12,550 bases of DNA from positions 728,111 to 740,660 of the forward strand of contig MU631315.1 in NCBI GenBank assembly GCA_026770615.1. Reading direction: 5' to 3'. A program made the translations under genes and the position numbers. A model generated the notes under the pieces. That model was not told the DNA's origin and did not search any database. It was given only the letters and a program-made list of their open reading frames with translations. Of the stretch, positions 1 through 7,978 are shown in pieces; the first letter of the stretch is position 1; each line of letters starts with the position of its first letter. This DNA comes from Pavlovales sp. CCMP2436. Taxonomy: Eukaryota; Haptophyta; Pavlovophyceae; Pavlovales.

Positions 1-37
1 ACTCTTCCTGGACAGTATGTAACCACTTCCGCCAGTT

Positions 38-59
38 GGGTTAAGAGCTCTCTTAACCC
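38..59. repeat. Perfect 22-bp palindrome in the 3' LTR
   Basis: Ten-base arms gggttaagag / ctcttaaccc flank a 2-bp centre. The homologous site in the other LTR (7572-7593) has one arm mismatch. It could form an RNA hairpin or bind a dimeric factor; the function is unknown. Confidence 0.6.
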
Positions 60-132
60 TGACGACGAATGCCACCGATCGGAAGTATTATGTCACAATG
101 AGGGAAAGAATAACTATCCAATAAAACCCCCT

Positions 133-154
133 GTGAGTACCTTCGAGTACTCAC
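133..154. repeat. Palindrome gtgagtac-N6-gtactcac in the 3' LTR
   Basis: Two perfect 8-bp arms surround a 6-bp centre. The arms are identical in the other LTR (7667-7688), while the centre differs by one transition. It is a candidate regulatory or RNA-structure element of the LTR. Confidence 0.6.
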
Positions 155-195
155 TCACATCCATCCACGCCCAAGAGCGCACACGAATGCTAACA

Positions 196-203
196 CCCCC
201 CCC
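196..203 (-). other. Polypurine tract (plus-strand primer site)
   Basis: On the minus strand a run of eight G abuts the first base (TG) of the 3' LTR. A purine run here is the RNase H-resistant primer for second-strand synthesis in LTR retroelements. The pol stop codon (209-211) lies only 5 nt before it. Confidence 0.85.
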
Positions 204-208
204 GAGAC

Positions 209-991
209 TCACGGCGTGGGCAGGGCAGCCGCATGGTACATGATGGCATCGACGTGCCGATGGAAAATCGTCACTGTGGTCGCCTTGGTCACGATGTCTG
301 CGCGGTTGAAATCGGTGTGGACCTTCCTAACCTTGATCAATCCATTCTCGTGCGCCACACGGATATAGTGAAACTTCACATCGATATGCTTCGATCGTTT
401 GTGGTGGACCGGGTTCTTGACCAGGTCGATCGTGCCTTGGTTATCCTCGTAGATGGTGGTGGGGCCTGACTCCGGCTGATGGAGGAAAGACGCCAGCTCT
501 CGAAGATAAGCCAGCTCGCGGCAGCACTCGCTGAGGGCGATGCACTCAGACTCGCAAGTCGAGAGTGCAATGACCGACTGCAGGCTCGAGTGCCACGCGA
601 TGGGCGTACCGTTGTACATAAATATGTAGCCGGTAGTGGAGCTTTGCTCCTCTTTGTCGTTGGTCTAGTCGGCGTCCGCGAACGCCGAGAGGCCGGGGTG
701 TACACTGTCCGCTATGCAACGGAAGAGCAGGCCTAGTCGTAAGGTGCCCTTCAGGCACCTCAGCACCCGCTTGGCGCTGAGCATATCGCATACCCTTGGT
801 GTGCTCATTTGCCTTGCCAGCGAGTTGGTAGCGTGCGCCAGTTCGGGCCGGCAGGTCGTCATGGCGAACATGATCGCGCCCGTGATCTCCTGGTACGTCT
901 TAAGGTCCTTCTTATTGAGCAACTGCTCATCAAGCTCGGCGAAGTTGTCCTTCTCAGCTTCCGGCGTTCGGGCCGTCTTGCTCTCGGTCAT
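209..991 (-). pseudogene. Copia RT connection region and RNase H domain (broken)
   Basis: This is the C-terminal end of pol. The first part matches the copia RT connection, including T-G-A-I-M-F-A-M-T-T-C-R-P-E-L-A and the A-K-R-V-L-R-C-L-K-G-T block near 790. The RNase H domain follows, with F-A-D-A-D near 670-680, the catalytic Glu in S-T-C-E-S-E, the catalytic Asp in Y-E-D-N-Q-G-T and the family-typical H-K-R-S-K-H-I-D-V-K-F-H stretch. RNase H removes the RNA template during reverse transcription. A TAG at 665-667 sits where the family has Trp after D-A-D, so it probably arose from TGG by one transition. The frame is shifted by -1 relative to the RT core, with the join near 992, where one G seems missing before the conserved G-M. 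The frame ends at 209, next to the polypurine tract. Confidence 0.9.
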
Positions 992-1968
992 GCCAATCTG
1001 GAGATGATCCCCCTGAGATAAGTCTCTCGGTGCATGTACATCCCTCTGCCTCTGGGAGTGTACTCGAACTGTGCACCCAGAAACTTTCCGTGCTCGTCCT
1101 GCACCTTCAAGGTGTAGTGCTTAGCGAGGTCTGCTGCGAGCTCCTCGATAGCCTTGGGGTTGCCAGTCAGGTTGAGCAGGAGTAGATCATCCACGAAGTT
1201 CCCCGCGATGATGACTCCTCCACACGGTGCGATCTTGATGAAGATGCACGGCGCGCCCTCACAGGGCACGAATCCACGCTCAAGCAAGCGTGCTTGGTGG
1301 TGTCGGCACCATGCGCGGCCCGACTGCTTCAGTCCCATCTGTGCTTTAATGGACTCTGCAACGACGATGTACCCCGGCGGGGCTGTCGTCCCCGCCACAT
1401 AGCCAGCTGGCAGTGCGAATAGAGGGCGATCTCCCTCGTCAAGGTTGGACATCAGGTAGGCGTCATAGACATCTCCTTTCCAGTAGATCTTGACCTCGGC
1501 GTGCTTCAGGTTGGATCGGCGCTTGCCGTCCACCTTGGCACCAATCGCCAGGAGGAGTCGAACTTGCTCGCTCCTGATGGTGGGTGAGAACACCTCGGTG
1601 TAGTCAATCCCTTCACGCTGGTAGTTGCCCATCACCACCATGCGTGCCTTCCAACGGGTGATCTCGCCCGTCTTGTCTGACGTAGCCTCGTAGACTCATT
1701 GTGACGGTAGTACTCTGGTACCAGCCTTCACCACCTTTTCATTGAAGGTGTTGAGGTCCCGATGCGCTTCCAGGTTGGACTTCATCGCCTCACGCCACTT
1801 GTCCGCGTTGGGCGATGCTCTCGCCTGGCGGAAGTTGCGTGGGAGAATAACCGGAACCCCCTTGTGCGTGATGTCTATTGCCGCTCGGGCAGACGCCAGC
1901 TCAGGGGTCTTGGCCTTGCTCCTCGAAGCCCTGTCCCGCCTTAGCGGGTCGTGCCCCTTGGGCAGAGC
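988..1968 (-). pseudogene. Copia reverse transcriptase (RVT_2) domain
   Basis: RT copies the element RNA into cDNA inside virus-like particles. The domain starts near 1815 (A-D-K-W-R-E-A-M). It continues through an R-W-K-A-R-M-V-V block and Q-R-E-G-I-D-Y-T-E-V-F-S-P to motif A, G-D-V-Y-D-A-Y-L (catalytic Asp codon 1471-1473), then L-P-A-G-Y, G-L-K-Q-S-G-R-A-W, and the catalytic F-V-D-D (1186-1197). F-V-D-D replaces the commoner Y-V-D-D, which is tolerated in the family. All three catalytic Asp are present. It is one frame from 1968 to 991, broken by TGA at 1696-1698 where the family has Trp (TGG to TGA), and preceded by TAA at 1969-1971. About 50 codons between the TAA and the RT core form a linker. 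Confidence 0.92.
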
Positions 1969-3291
1969 TTAGATCGGGTTCGCCTCGACGAGGCCCTTCT
2001 CCTTCTCTCTCTCCAACAGTCTTGCCCGAACGCTTGTGAGACCATCACGACGGTCCAGTTCTTCCTTCGTGTCCTTACCACTCGTGCTCGAATCGTAATC
2101 CGAGTTGAGGATTGGTCTGTCCGTCAACAGGGCGGAGCCTTTGTCGGTGGCTGACACAGGCTTGCCAGTGGTCGTTTTGACCTGCTTGTTGGAGTCGTGC
2201 GGGATGGGAGCTTGGTCGCTCCTCTTCTCGCTCGAGATCCCCTCGAACGAGTCGATGTCCACCCTCCAAGGAGTGTGGATCCCCCCCGCGACCAGCTTTC
2301 TCTCGTCAATCTGTACGTGCCGAGAGAAGTTCACCGCGGTGCCGTCTGCTAAGAGGACGATGTATCCAAGGATCAAGCGCATGAAATGTCCATATTGCAC
2401 GCCATCCCCTCCGTAGCCCAGAATGACTCCCCGTTCCATCGGGAGGCCTAGCTTGCCGCTCTTCTTTCGGGCCGGGCCGATGAGGAGCATCCTGCAAGGA
2501 GCTCCGAACACGACCAGGTGTTTCGCTGTAGGTCATCTGCCGAAGAAAATCTTATATGGCGAGACCCAGATACGGACGTTGTCACGTACGATCTGTTGTG
2601 ATGCGAGCATGTTGCGAGCTACGCAGGCATGTCGCATCGCCCAGTGCCAGTGCCTGTTTGACACCTTGGACATGGCCAGGATTACTCTCGTGTCTGCCGA
2701 GAGGGTCCTGATGTAGCACTCGACCTTGCCGTTGGATTCCGAATTGTCGTGCGCTGAGGTCACATTCGCTGACAATCCGAACTCAGTCAAGAAATCATCA
2801 ATGTTCTTCGAGTTGAGGTTCGTACCTCCATCCGTATGAATTATCCGTTGCCCAAAACCCGGGCCGAGAAGGAGGTGTGCGCCCAAGTTAGCGTGGGTGC
2901 CGAGCTCCAGGAACCACAGTCGTAGCAGACGTGCAATCCCCCTCATATGTTTTCCGAAGTAAATCCAACCCCGGTTTGAAGCATCGTCAAGACAGACGAG
3001 TTCATATCGCATCCCAAGGGAACTCCCATCGGTGCCGACGGGCAGGTTCACTTTCGACATCGTTAGGATATCTAAATGAGTCATCTGACCCGGTAGTTCC
3101 GCCCTAGGCATAGGTGTGGAAAAGATGTTTAGGACAGACCCGCTCAAGAGCGAGCGCTGAACCAACTGCTTGTTCACGATGCCCAATCTCGTCGACCAAA
3201 GAGCCAGCCAGTCGTCTTCCGCCGCAAGCTTGCCGCGGAACTGGACTTCCAGCTCGGCGTTCGACGTGGGCCTTATACGTTTGAGTGGAGG
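1969..3291 (-). pseudogene. Copia integrase: pre-integrase region, DDE core, C-terminal domain
   Basis: Integrase inserts the cDNA into the genome. A pre-integrase-like stretch, W-S-T-R-L-G-I, lies at 3178-3198. The catalytic core has Asp in T-H-L-D-I-L (3070-3072), Asp in I-I-H-T-D-G-G-T-N (2830-2832) and Glu in S-N-G-K-V-E (2719-2721). The last two are separated by 36 residues, one more than the usual 35. After a TGA at 2535-2533 the same frame resumes with H-L-V-V-F-G-A-P-C and the copia C-terminal signature: G-V-I-L-G-Y, then A-V-N-F-S-R-H-V-Q-I-D-E. The TGA could come from CGA (Arg) by one transition. A hydrophilic, K/E-rich tail runs to the TAA at 1969. The His and Cys pairs of the usual HHCC zinc-binding region are not evident. 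Confidence 0.9.
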
Positions 3292-3957
3292 TCAGACTGT
3301 GTCCTCTTCCCGAGGCGGTTGAAGATCTGCGGTGACGGCACCCTCAGCTGCGCGCCTCGCTCTCCCTGGTTGCCTCTGCCCGCGGTGCCACTGGCGAAGC
3401 CTCGGCCTGGGATGGCAATGCCGCCACCGTAGCCCCCTCCGCCACCGTAGCTCCCTCCGCCACGCCCCCCCCTGCGACCTGGCAGTGGTGACGTAGGCGG
3501 CGCATCCCTTCCCAGCTGAGGAGGGCTGCCCCATGGGCACGACGGCGTGGTGCCGTGGTGGGAGCTCGTCTCCAGGCAGGTAGATGGTGGTCTGCATCTT
3601 GGCCTGCTCGTCCCTGCTCATCGGTACCCCTCCATGCCTGGAAAAGTCCACTGTCGCCCCCGTTGGCTTGAAGGCGACCGTGATGCCCTCGGCCGTGAAA
3701 GCTTGCACGGCGAGGAGGGGCATCTCCATGCTCGGAGCTGCCCAGCATAGCATGCGCACTGCCTGGGTGATGCCAGTGCGCTGGCATCTCAGGTCCATAA
3801 GGAGCATGCCATTCTCCCTGATCTCGAGGACACGCCCATCGCCCCAACGGACGCGGCCTTTAATCTTTTTTCAGGGAGTGAAGCAGCTCCCTCGCTGCCA
3901 TGCTCACTGTGGCACCGGAGTCGAACACAGCGTATGTGGGCACAACGAAACTGTCAC
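3292..3957 (-). pseudogene. Copia aspartic protease and protease-integrase linker
   Basis: The protease active site is F-D-S-G-A-T-V-S (DSGAT at 3908-3922), the hallmark Asp-[Ser/Thr]-Gly of retroelement proteases, which cut the Gag-Pol polyprotein. About 20 residues later a +1 frameshift in the A-rich stretch near 3857 puts a TAA (3860-3862) in frame. The next frame then continues with G-R-V-R-W-G-D-G and on through L-L-A-V-Q-A-F-T-A-E-G to D-F-S-R-H-G, the expected C-terminal half of a pepsin-like fold. A low-complexity segment over 3300-3540 separates it from integrase. It includes an 18-bp tandem repeat (3423-3458) that reads more like protein (A-T-V-A-E-G-A-T-V-A) in another frame, so a further indel is likely. 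It ends at TGA 3292-3294. Confidence 0.85.
3423..3458 (-). repeat. Two 18-bp tandem units in the protease-integrase linker
   Basis: gccaccgtagccccctcc (3423-3440) is followed by the same unit with one change (3441-3458), and a truncated third copy starts at 3459. The unit length is a multiple of three, so copy-number change would not disturb the frame. On the minus strand it encodes an Ala/Glu/Gly/Thr/Val repeat. Confidence 0.8.
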
Positions 3958-5045
3958 CGGCAACGCGGCGAACTTCGTGCTCCGCCGACGCATGATCGTA
4001 TGCGCCTGGATTGCCGAGGTTGTTAAGCTGCCGGTAGCGCTTATCGAGCTCCGACTTGGACTTGAAGTGCGCTTTGTGGGCATCGCCGAACTCGGCGCCT
4101 GCCCTGCGTGCCTTCTCGTGCCTGGGCCCCTTATCAAGTTTGCGGCGCAAGTCGGAGAAGACGTCGATGTCCTCATCCGAGTCGCTGCTCGCCTCCTCCT
4201 CCCAGGAGAAGATGGCTCTCGCCCTCCGCTCGAGCGGATGGTCATTCCCCGCGGATGTGATCCACGTCTGCGTCGGAAAAGCCCGTGTCACACAGAACTG
4301 CTTCGCTGTGCCTCTCTCCGACCCACTCCGCGAGTAGAACCATCGGCGAAGCGCACGTGTAGAGGTCTTTGTCCTCGTCGCGTACGATCTGGATGTAGCG
4401 CAGCGTCTTCGCGAGGAGCCGTCTAAGCCTCTTGGCCACTCTCGCGTCGAGGCTAACACGAAGATCGAACGGAAGACCCACGCGTTCTGGATTGCGGCCG
4501 TCAGCCTTGAGCATGCTGAAGTTGCGGCGGTGAGAGTCTAGCAGTCCCAGCAAGCTGTCCACTTGCGAGTGCTTGATCGGCTCCCCCTCATCGCTGTCAG
4601 AGTCGGAGTTCTCTTTCAGCTCTGGCACTTCCTCCAGATCTGGCACGCCTTCGTCCGCTTGCTGCGGTCTCGGTGCGTTGCGCAACAGCCCGCTTCCCAG
4701 CTGGGGTGGCGGCTTCGGTGCGCGTGGCGGCGGCAATTCTCCCAGCGGGGTAGGCAGCGGTGGCAACACGCTGTCGCTCAGCGTCTGTGGTTCGCCGACG
4801 TTCAAATATCGGTTTTCGAAATTGAACTTGTCAAAGTTAAACGTTACCACTCCTCTCGAGTAGGCGTCTCCTTTCGGCTCCAACCCGAGGCACACCACTG
4901 TCTGTGGTGTGTCAACGGCAGCTCCCTTGGAACCCATCTCGTTGGTCTCGGCCCTAGGCTTGTTGAGAAATCCCAAAGGCTTGTTCTGAACGCACAAAGG
5001 CTTGTTGAAGACGCAAATGGTCTCGATCTCCGCACAGGTGGCTTC
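3923..5045 (-). pseudogene. Extended acidic and Pro-rich region between zinc knuckle and protease
   Basis: I recognise no domain here. The readable frame (about 5045 to 4250) contains a threefold N-K-P motif (F-N-K-P-L, Q-N-K-P-L, L-N-K-P), then a Phe/Asn-rich patch (F-N-F-D-K-F-N-F-E-N) and a Pro-rich block (P-P-P-R-A-P-K-P-P-P). An acidic Ser/Asp/Glu block follows (S-D-S-D-S-D-E-G-E), then a basic patch with R-V-A-K-R-L-R-R-L-L. After a +1 shift near 4250 it continues through a second acidic block (S-S-D-S-D-E-D-I-D) and a charged segment into the protease. A compact copia polyprotein normally has only a short linker at this point. The segment could be a Gag extension, an RNA- or host-binding region, or acquired sequence. 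Frameshifts at both ends mark it as decayed. Confidence 0.6.
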
Positions 5046-6394
5046 TTGAGGGCGAGAAAGTGCTTGTTCTTCTCTCCCAAAGTCATCTGGTTGAGGACCA
5101 CCTTGTAGTCCTCGGACGAAGGCTTGTTCACCTTGCGCCCTCCCCGTGCGGCTACCACCGCATCGCAGGCAGCTAAGAGGCTGTCCGCCTGTGCCAGCAG
5201 AAAGAACTCTTCTACGGAAAAAGTGGAAGATAGGGCGTAGCGGAGAGATTTTACTTGCCGTGTCACCCCCTCTGCCTCTTGCCACAGCTCACCCATCACC
5301 CTGTCTACTAAAAGGGCAAGCTTGCTCTTAAAGATTGTGGATAGTGTGTTGAAAGGATTAGACAGAGAGCACAGCACCTCTCCAATTTCTCCGGGCTCAA
5401 GCTGCAGCTGCAGCTCGGGTGGCTCGAGCATCAGCTCGCACGGCTCGACCAGCGTCTCGAGCGGCTCGACCAGCGGCTTCGTCATTGGCCCCGCAAGTAC
5501 AGTGTAGAGCAAGTCGGCACGAAAGACTTTTGCACTCTGCTCCTCCTCCTCCACTTGGTCCGCCCAACTGTTGTTGCTGAAGCCGAACGAGAGTACCGCG
5601 TTGACCGCGCGGCTTTCCCTGGGGCGAGAATCCCTCGTCTCCGTGGCCTGCTCGTCACGCCTCTGCTTCATGAAGAGGCTGTGCTTTTGCTGAGCAGCGT
5701 GCGCTCCCGGTCTCGTGCACTTGTGCACGAAGTGATCGAGACCACCGCAGTTGGTACACGCCCCATTCCTGGGGTATGCCTGCTGCAACTTGCGCATGTC
5801 GGCGTGGTCGTGGTCAGTCACAGCGCGATTCTCATAGACCGGCGGGGCGTAAGTCGGCTGCCGCTTGATCAGCGGATTGCCGTTCGCCTGTGGCCGAAGA
5901 AACGTGCGCGGCGTTGGACGGTTCGGTGGGTGGTCTGCTGTCGCCGCCATCACATTCTCCTGACGCGCCCCCTTCTGTCCTCCAAACCGGTCGGGAGGGT
6001 GCCCGAGGACGGGTGCGTCCACGATGTTGCGGATCACCGTCTTGAGCTGCGCTGCCATCTCCGCAGTGACGCTCTCCGGAGGCACACGCATGCCCTCCGT
6101 GTAGAGGTGCAACCACCGGGTTCCCGTCGGTAGGCTCTTCTTGAGGAGGCGAAAGTACGCGAGCGAGGGGAAGAAGTTCTTCTACTTCTGCTTGTACAAC
6201 ACGAGGCGCTTGATCTGAGCCGCCTTGGACATGAAGAATCGCTCCACGTCGACGGGGTGTCCCGTGTGTTCACCGAGTGCGAGGACTGCCTTGCCGAACG
6301 TGGACCCGAATGTGACTGCCTGCTTCAGGTCTTCCATCGACGTCATCACGTTAGACATGCGGCTCTCGTAGCTGGTGTCCTCCCACAGGCCCGT
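5046..6394 (-). pseudogene. Gag nucleocapsid part with CCHC zinc knuckle
   Basis: Gag forms the particle and binds the element RNA. The zinc knuckle is C-T-N-C-G-G-L-D-H-F-V-H-K-C (5717-5758), a perfect C-X2-C-X4-H-X4-C. It is preceded by a basic, Pro/Asn-rich stretch and followed by K/R-rich residues, as in nucleocapsid proteins. Further on, a Glu/Pro/Leu repeat (V-E-P-L-E-T-L-V-E-P) lies near 5480-5400, and a helical Leu/Ala-rich segment runs over about 5350-5150. The frame is continuous with the Gag segment upstream but carries TAG at 6182-6184. At the 3' side, near 5045, the sensible reading moves by -1 after L-A-L-K-K-P. A copia Gag usually ends about 100-150 codons after the knuckle; here protein-like sequence continues far beyond. 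Confidence 0.85.
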
Positions 6395-7407
6395 CTACCT
6401 TCCCCTCTCGAGCCTTGCCCAGGTGTCGAGGGTGAAGAGGCCCGAAAGAGTTTTGAATGACCACTCCCACGAAGTATTCCAGACAGCGCATGTCAGCTTT
6501 TCCAGCGTGCCAACCTTGGCCGCCGCGACGAGCTTTTCGGACGCGACCTCCGCCTCGCAGTTGATGGTGGCCACGCTGGCCTCGAGAGTACCCTGGAGGT
6601 CGATCGACGCCTTGTCCATCTCCTCGAGTTGGACGCGTCTGGCCGTCTCCGCGTGCTCATTGAAGCCGGATAGGAGAGCAGAAGCGTCTCTGAACTCGAC
6701 ACTACTTGGTTCCGAGGCCGACGCATCTCGTCTCCATCCACGCTCTCGGTCGGAGTCCGAAGGGGAGCGCGCTGCGTCTCGATCTCAGCGAGCTTCGCCT
6801 CAAGCTTGAGGTCGGCATCCGAGATGAGCTTGGCTAGCTTGCTGCTGACTGAGTACTCCTTTTCCTTGATCTTGCTATCCGCGGTGCGCGTGTTGAGCTC
6901 GCTCAACCAGTGGAGGATGTAGACGTCGTCGAGCATCTTCTCGAAATTGTCCCCGGGCTTGAGCTCGAACTGCTCCGCGAAGTCCGAGTACTCCACTCTC
7001 GTCGGCGCGGCTTCGTCCTTGTCCCAGGAGAAGATCTTGGTCGAGATCAGCGCGCCCACGGCGTCACCCATCCAGCGGGAAAGAGACGCGTACACGGCCG
7101 CGTGGATACACAGGTGCACCAGGTGCTGCTCATTTATCGGCAAGCCAAGCTTGGCCGGCAAGAGCTGCGGCTGGTTGTTGGTGATGATCTCCGTCACCAC
7201 TTGGTCAAAGGGATCCGATTTCGAGGTGAACCCAGGAGGCTTAAGCCCGCCCCCCCCCGGTATGTCGACATGATAGGATATACCTCTATCTAGATCACAC
7301 TGCAGGCCAGTTACGGTATCTGCTGAGTGCAGGTGCGCAGCTCGAGCTCGAGGCGCCCCGCGGCAGGTGACTAAGCGGCTGAGCAAACTGGCACAGATCA
7401 ACGACAT
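6395..7407 (-). pseudogene. Gag N-terminal (capsid-like) region
   Basis: The first ATG after the 5' LTR in a long frame is at 7405-7407, and I take it as the Gag start. The frame passes through a G9 run (7250-7258) without shifting. It continues with a globular-looking, Leu/Ile/Trp-containing region (S-L-S-R-W-M-G-D-A-V-G-A, H-W-L-S-E-L-N-T-R-T) and a probable coiled coil (K-L-A-K-L-I-S-D-A-D-L-K-L-E-A-K-L). Near 6700 the meaningful frame changes by -1 and goes on with helical, Ala/Glu-rich sequence to a TAG at 6395-6397, beyond which the same frame resumes. This fits the alpha-helical capsid of copia Gag in position and character, but I assign it by position, since Gag capsids are poorly conserved in sequence. 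Confidence 0.75.
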
Positions 7408-7451
7408 CCAAAGACTTCCAACGACTCAATCAACGAATTGCTTAAACGTAA

Positions 7452-7487
7452 CTAGAGTTTAAAGGAAAGCTTTCCCCTAAACTCCAG
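7452..7487 (-). other. Self-complementary hairpin covering the putative primer-binding site
   Basis: Two 18-base arms meet without a spacer, and 15 of 18 positions are complementary. In the element's own RNA sense the other three are G-U wobbles, so all 18 can pair. The first 13 sense bases after C (7474-7486) begin TGG, as a site pairing with a tRNA 3' CCA end should, and lie 4 nt inside the proposed LTR end. I could not match them to a known tRNA, so the primer-binding call is tentative. Confidence 0.5.
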
Positions 7488-7510
7488 TATTGCCGTAGCA
7501 CATTCTTCAC

Positions 7511-7543
7511 GGACTCTTCCTGGACTCTTCCTGAACTCTTCCT
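7511..7543. repeat. Three tandem 11-bp units in the LTR
   Basis: ggactcttcct occurs at 7511-7521 and 7522-7532, and gaactcttcct at 7533-7543. Window base 1 corresponds to 7535, so the left LTR cannot be compared for copy number. Short repeats in the R/U5 part of LTRs can be regulatory or simple slippage products. Confidence 0.85.
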
Positions 7544-7571
7544 GGACAGTATGTAACCACTTCCGCCAGTT

Positions 7572-7593
7572 GGGTTAAGAGCTCTCTGAACCC
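7572..7593. repeat. Imperfect palindrome in the 5' LTR
   Basis: This is the counterpart of the perfect palindrome at 38-59. One arm base differs (position 7588, the only transversion between the LTRs), so nine of ten arm positions still pair. Confidence 0.6.
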
Positions 7594-7666
7594 CGACGAC
7601 GAATGCCATCGACCGGAAGTATTATGTCACAATGGGGGAAAGGATAACTATCCAATAAAACCCTCC

Positions 7667-7688
7667 GTGAGTACCCTCGAGTACTCAC
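7667..7688. repeat. Palindrome gtgagtac-N6-gtactcac in the 5' LTR
   Basis: The 8-bp arms are identical to those at 133-154 in the other LTR. The centre is ccctcgagt-like and contains the palindrome CTCGAG. Confidence 0.6.
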
Positions 7689-7729
7689 CCACATCCGTCC
7701 ATGCCCAAGAGCGCACACGAATGCTAACA

Positions 7730-7978
7730 TTAAGCGTGAGCATTGGTCGCGCGGAGTCACGCATGCGCCCACGAGCTCGACGCTACTAGTTTACGTCCAG
7801 TGTTACCTAAAATATATGTGTTCTTACGCCGACTTAAAATACATTCAGAGGGGAATCATACATCAGATTTATAAATATAAAAAGTCCTTCCGCCATCGTA
7901 GCCCCGCTGCTCCCTGTGCTGCGCGAGCGTGCAGCTGCAACTGCGCCCCCCGAGGGGGGCGCTGCCTGGCTCGCCACC
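7730..7978 (+). promoter_or_regulatory. Flank of the retrotransposon with a TATA box at 7870-7877
   Basis: No reading frame of note begins here. TATAAATA at 7870-7877, followed by ATAAAAAG, is a consensus TATA box about 100 bp before an ATG in strong context at 7979. This would allow a 5' leader of roughly 75-85 nt. The first bases after the LTR (ttaag) would be one copy of the target-site duplication, but the other copy is outside the window. Confidence 0.4.

Larger units (their letters stand above)
1..195 (-). repeat. 3' LTR of the copia element (partial, cut by window start)
   Basis: Bases 1-195 align without gaps to 7535-7729 with 12 mismatches (93.8% identity). In element orientation the LTR begins TGTTAGCATTCG at 195, directly after a G8 polypurine tract, matching the TG...CA rule. 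If the LTR is 239 bp, as the other copy suggests, 44 bp are missing to the left. Confidence 0.95.
1..7729 (-). mobile_element. Degenerate Ty1/copia LTR retrotransposon, missing only its outer 3' LTR end
   Basis: Minus-strand reading gives LTR, Gag with CCHC knuckle, aspartic protease, integrase, reverse transcriptase, RNase H, polypurine tract, LTR. Integrase placed before RT is the diagnostic order for Ty1/copia rather than Ty3/gypsy. No envelope-like frame or other cargo gene follows RNase H. The internal region is about 7.3 kb; typical copia elements are about 5 kb in total, and the excess lies in the Gag-to-protease part. The copy is broken: frameshifts near 6700, 5045, 4250, 3857 and 992, and in-frame stops at 6395-6397, 6182-6184, 3292-3294, 2533-2535, 1969-1971, 1696-1698 and 665-667. 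All three stop codons occur, so a reassigned code does not explain them. The target-site duplication cannot be checked because the left end lies outside the window. Confidence 0.95.
7491..7729 (-). repeat. 5' LTR of the copia element
   Basis: Bases 7535-7729 are the ungapped counterpart of the left LTR. The inner end at 7491 is inferred: there the sense strand ends ...TACGGCA, giving the TG...CA structure just before the TGG-starting putative primer site. The LTR would be 239 bp, on the short side for the family. It should contain the promoter and start of transcription, but I see no convincing TATA box on the minus strand. Confidence 0.85.

Noticed and set aside
117..126. AATAAA on the plus strand in the LTR as a polyadenylation signal
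   Set aside because: The element is transcribed from the minus strand, so this signal is on the wrong strand.
3584..4426. Plus-strand open frame of 280 codons
   Set aside because: It lies opposite the protease and Gag-extension coding region, shows no recognisable protein features, and is explained as a shadow in GC-rich sequence.
5031..5060. Programmed -1 frameshift between Gag and Pol near 5045
   Set aside because: It lies far upstream of the protease, no clear slippery heptamer is seen at the join, and several other frameshifts of both signs show general decay.
5555..6133. Plus-strand open frame of 192 codons
   Set aside because: It is antisense to the zinc-knuckle region of Gag; the minus strand has the clear CCHC motif.
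209..7407. Possible reassigned stop codons (TAG read as an amino acid) because three TAG codons interrupt otherwise good frames
   Set aside because: TGA and TAA also interrupt the same polyprotein and there are frameshifts, so ordinary decay explains it better.
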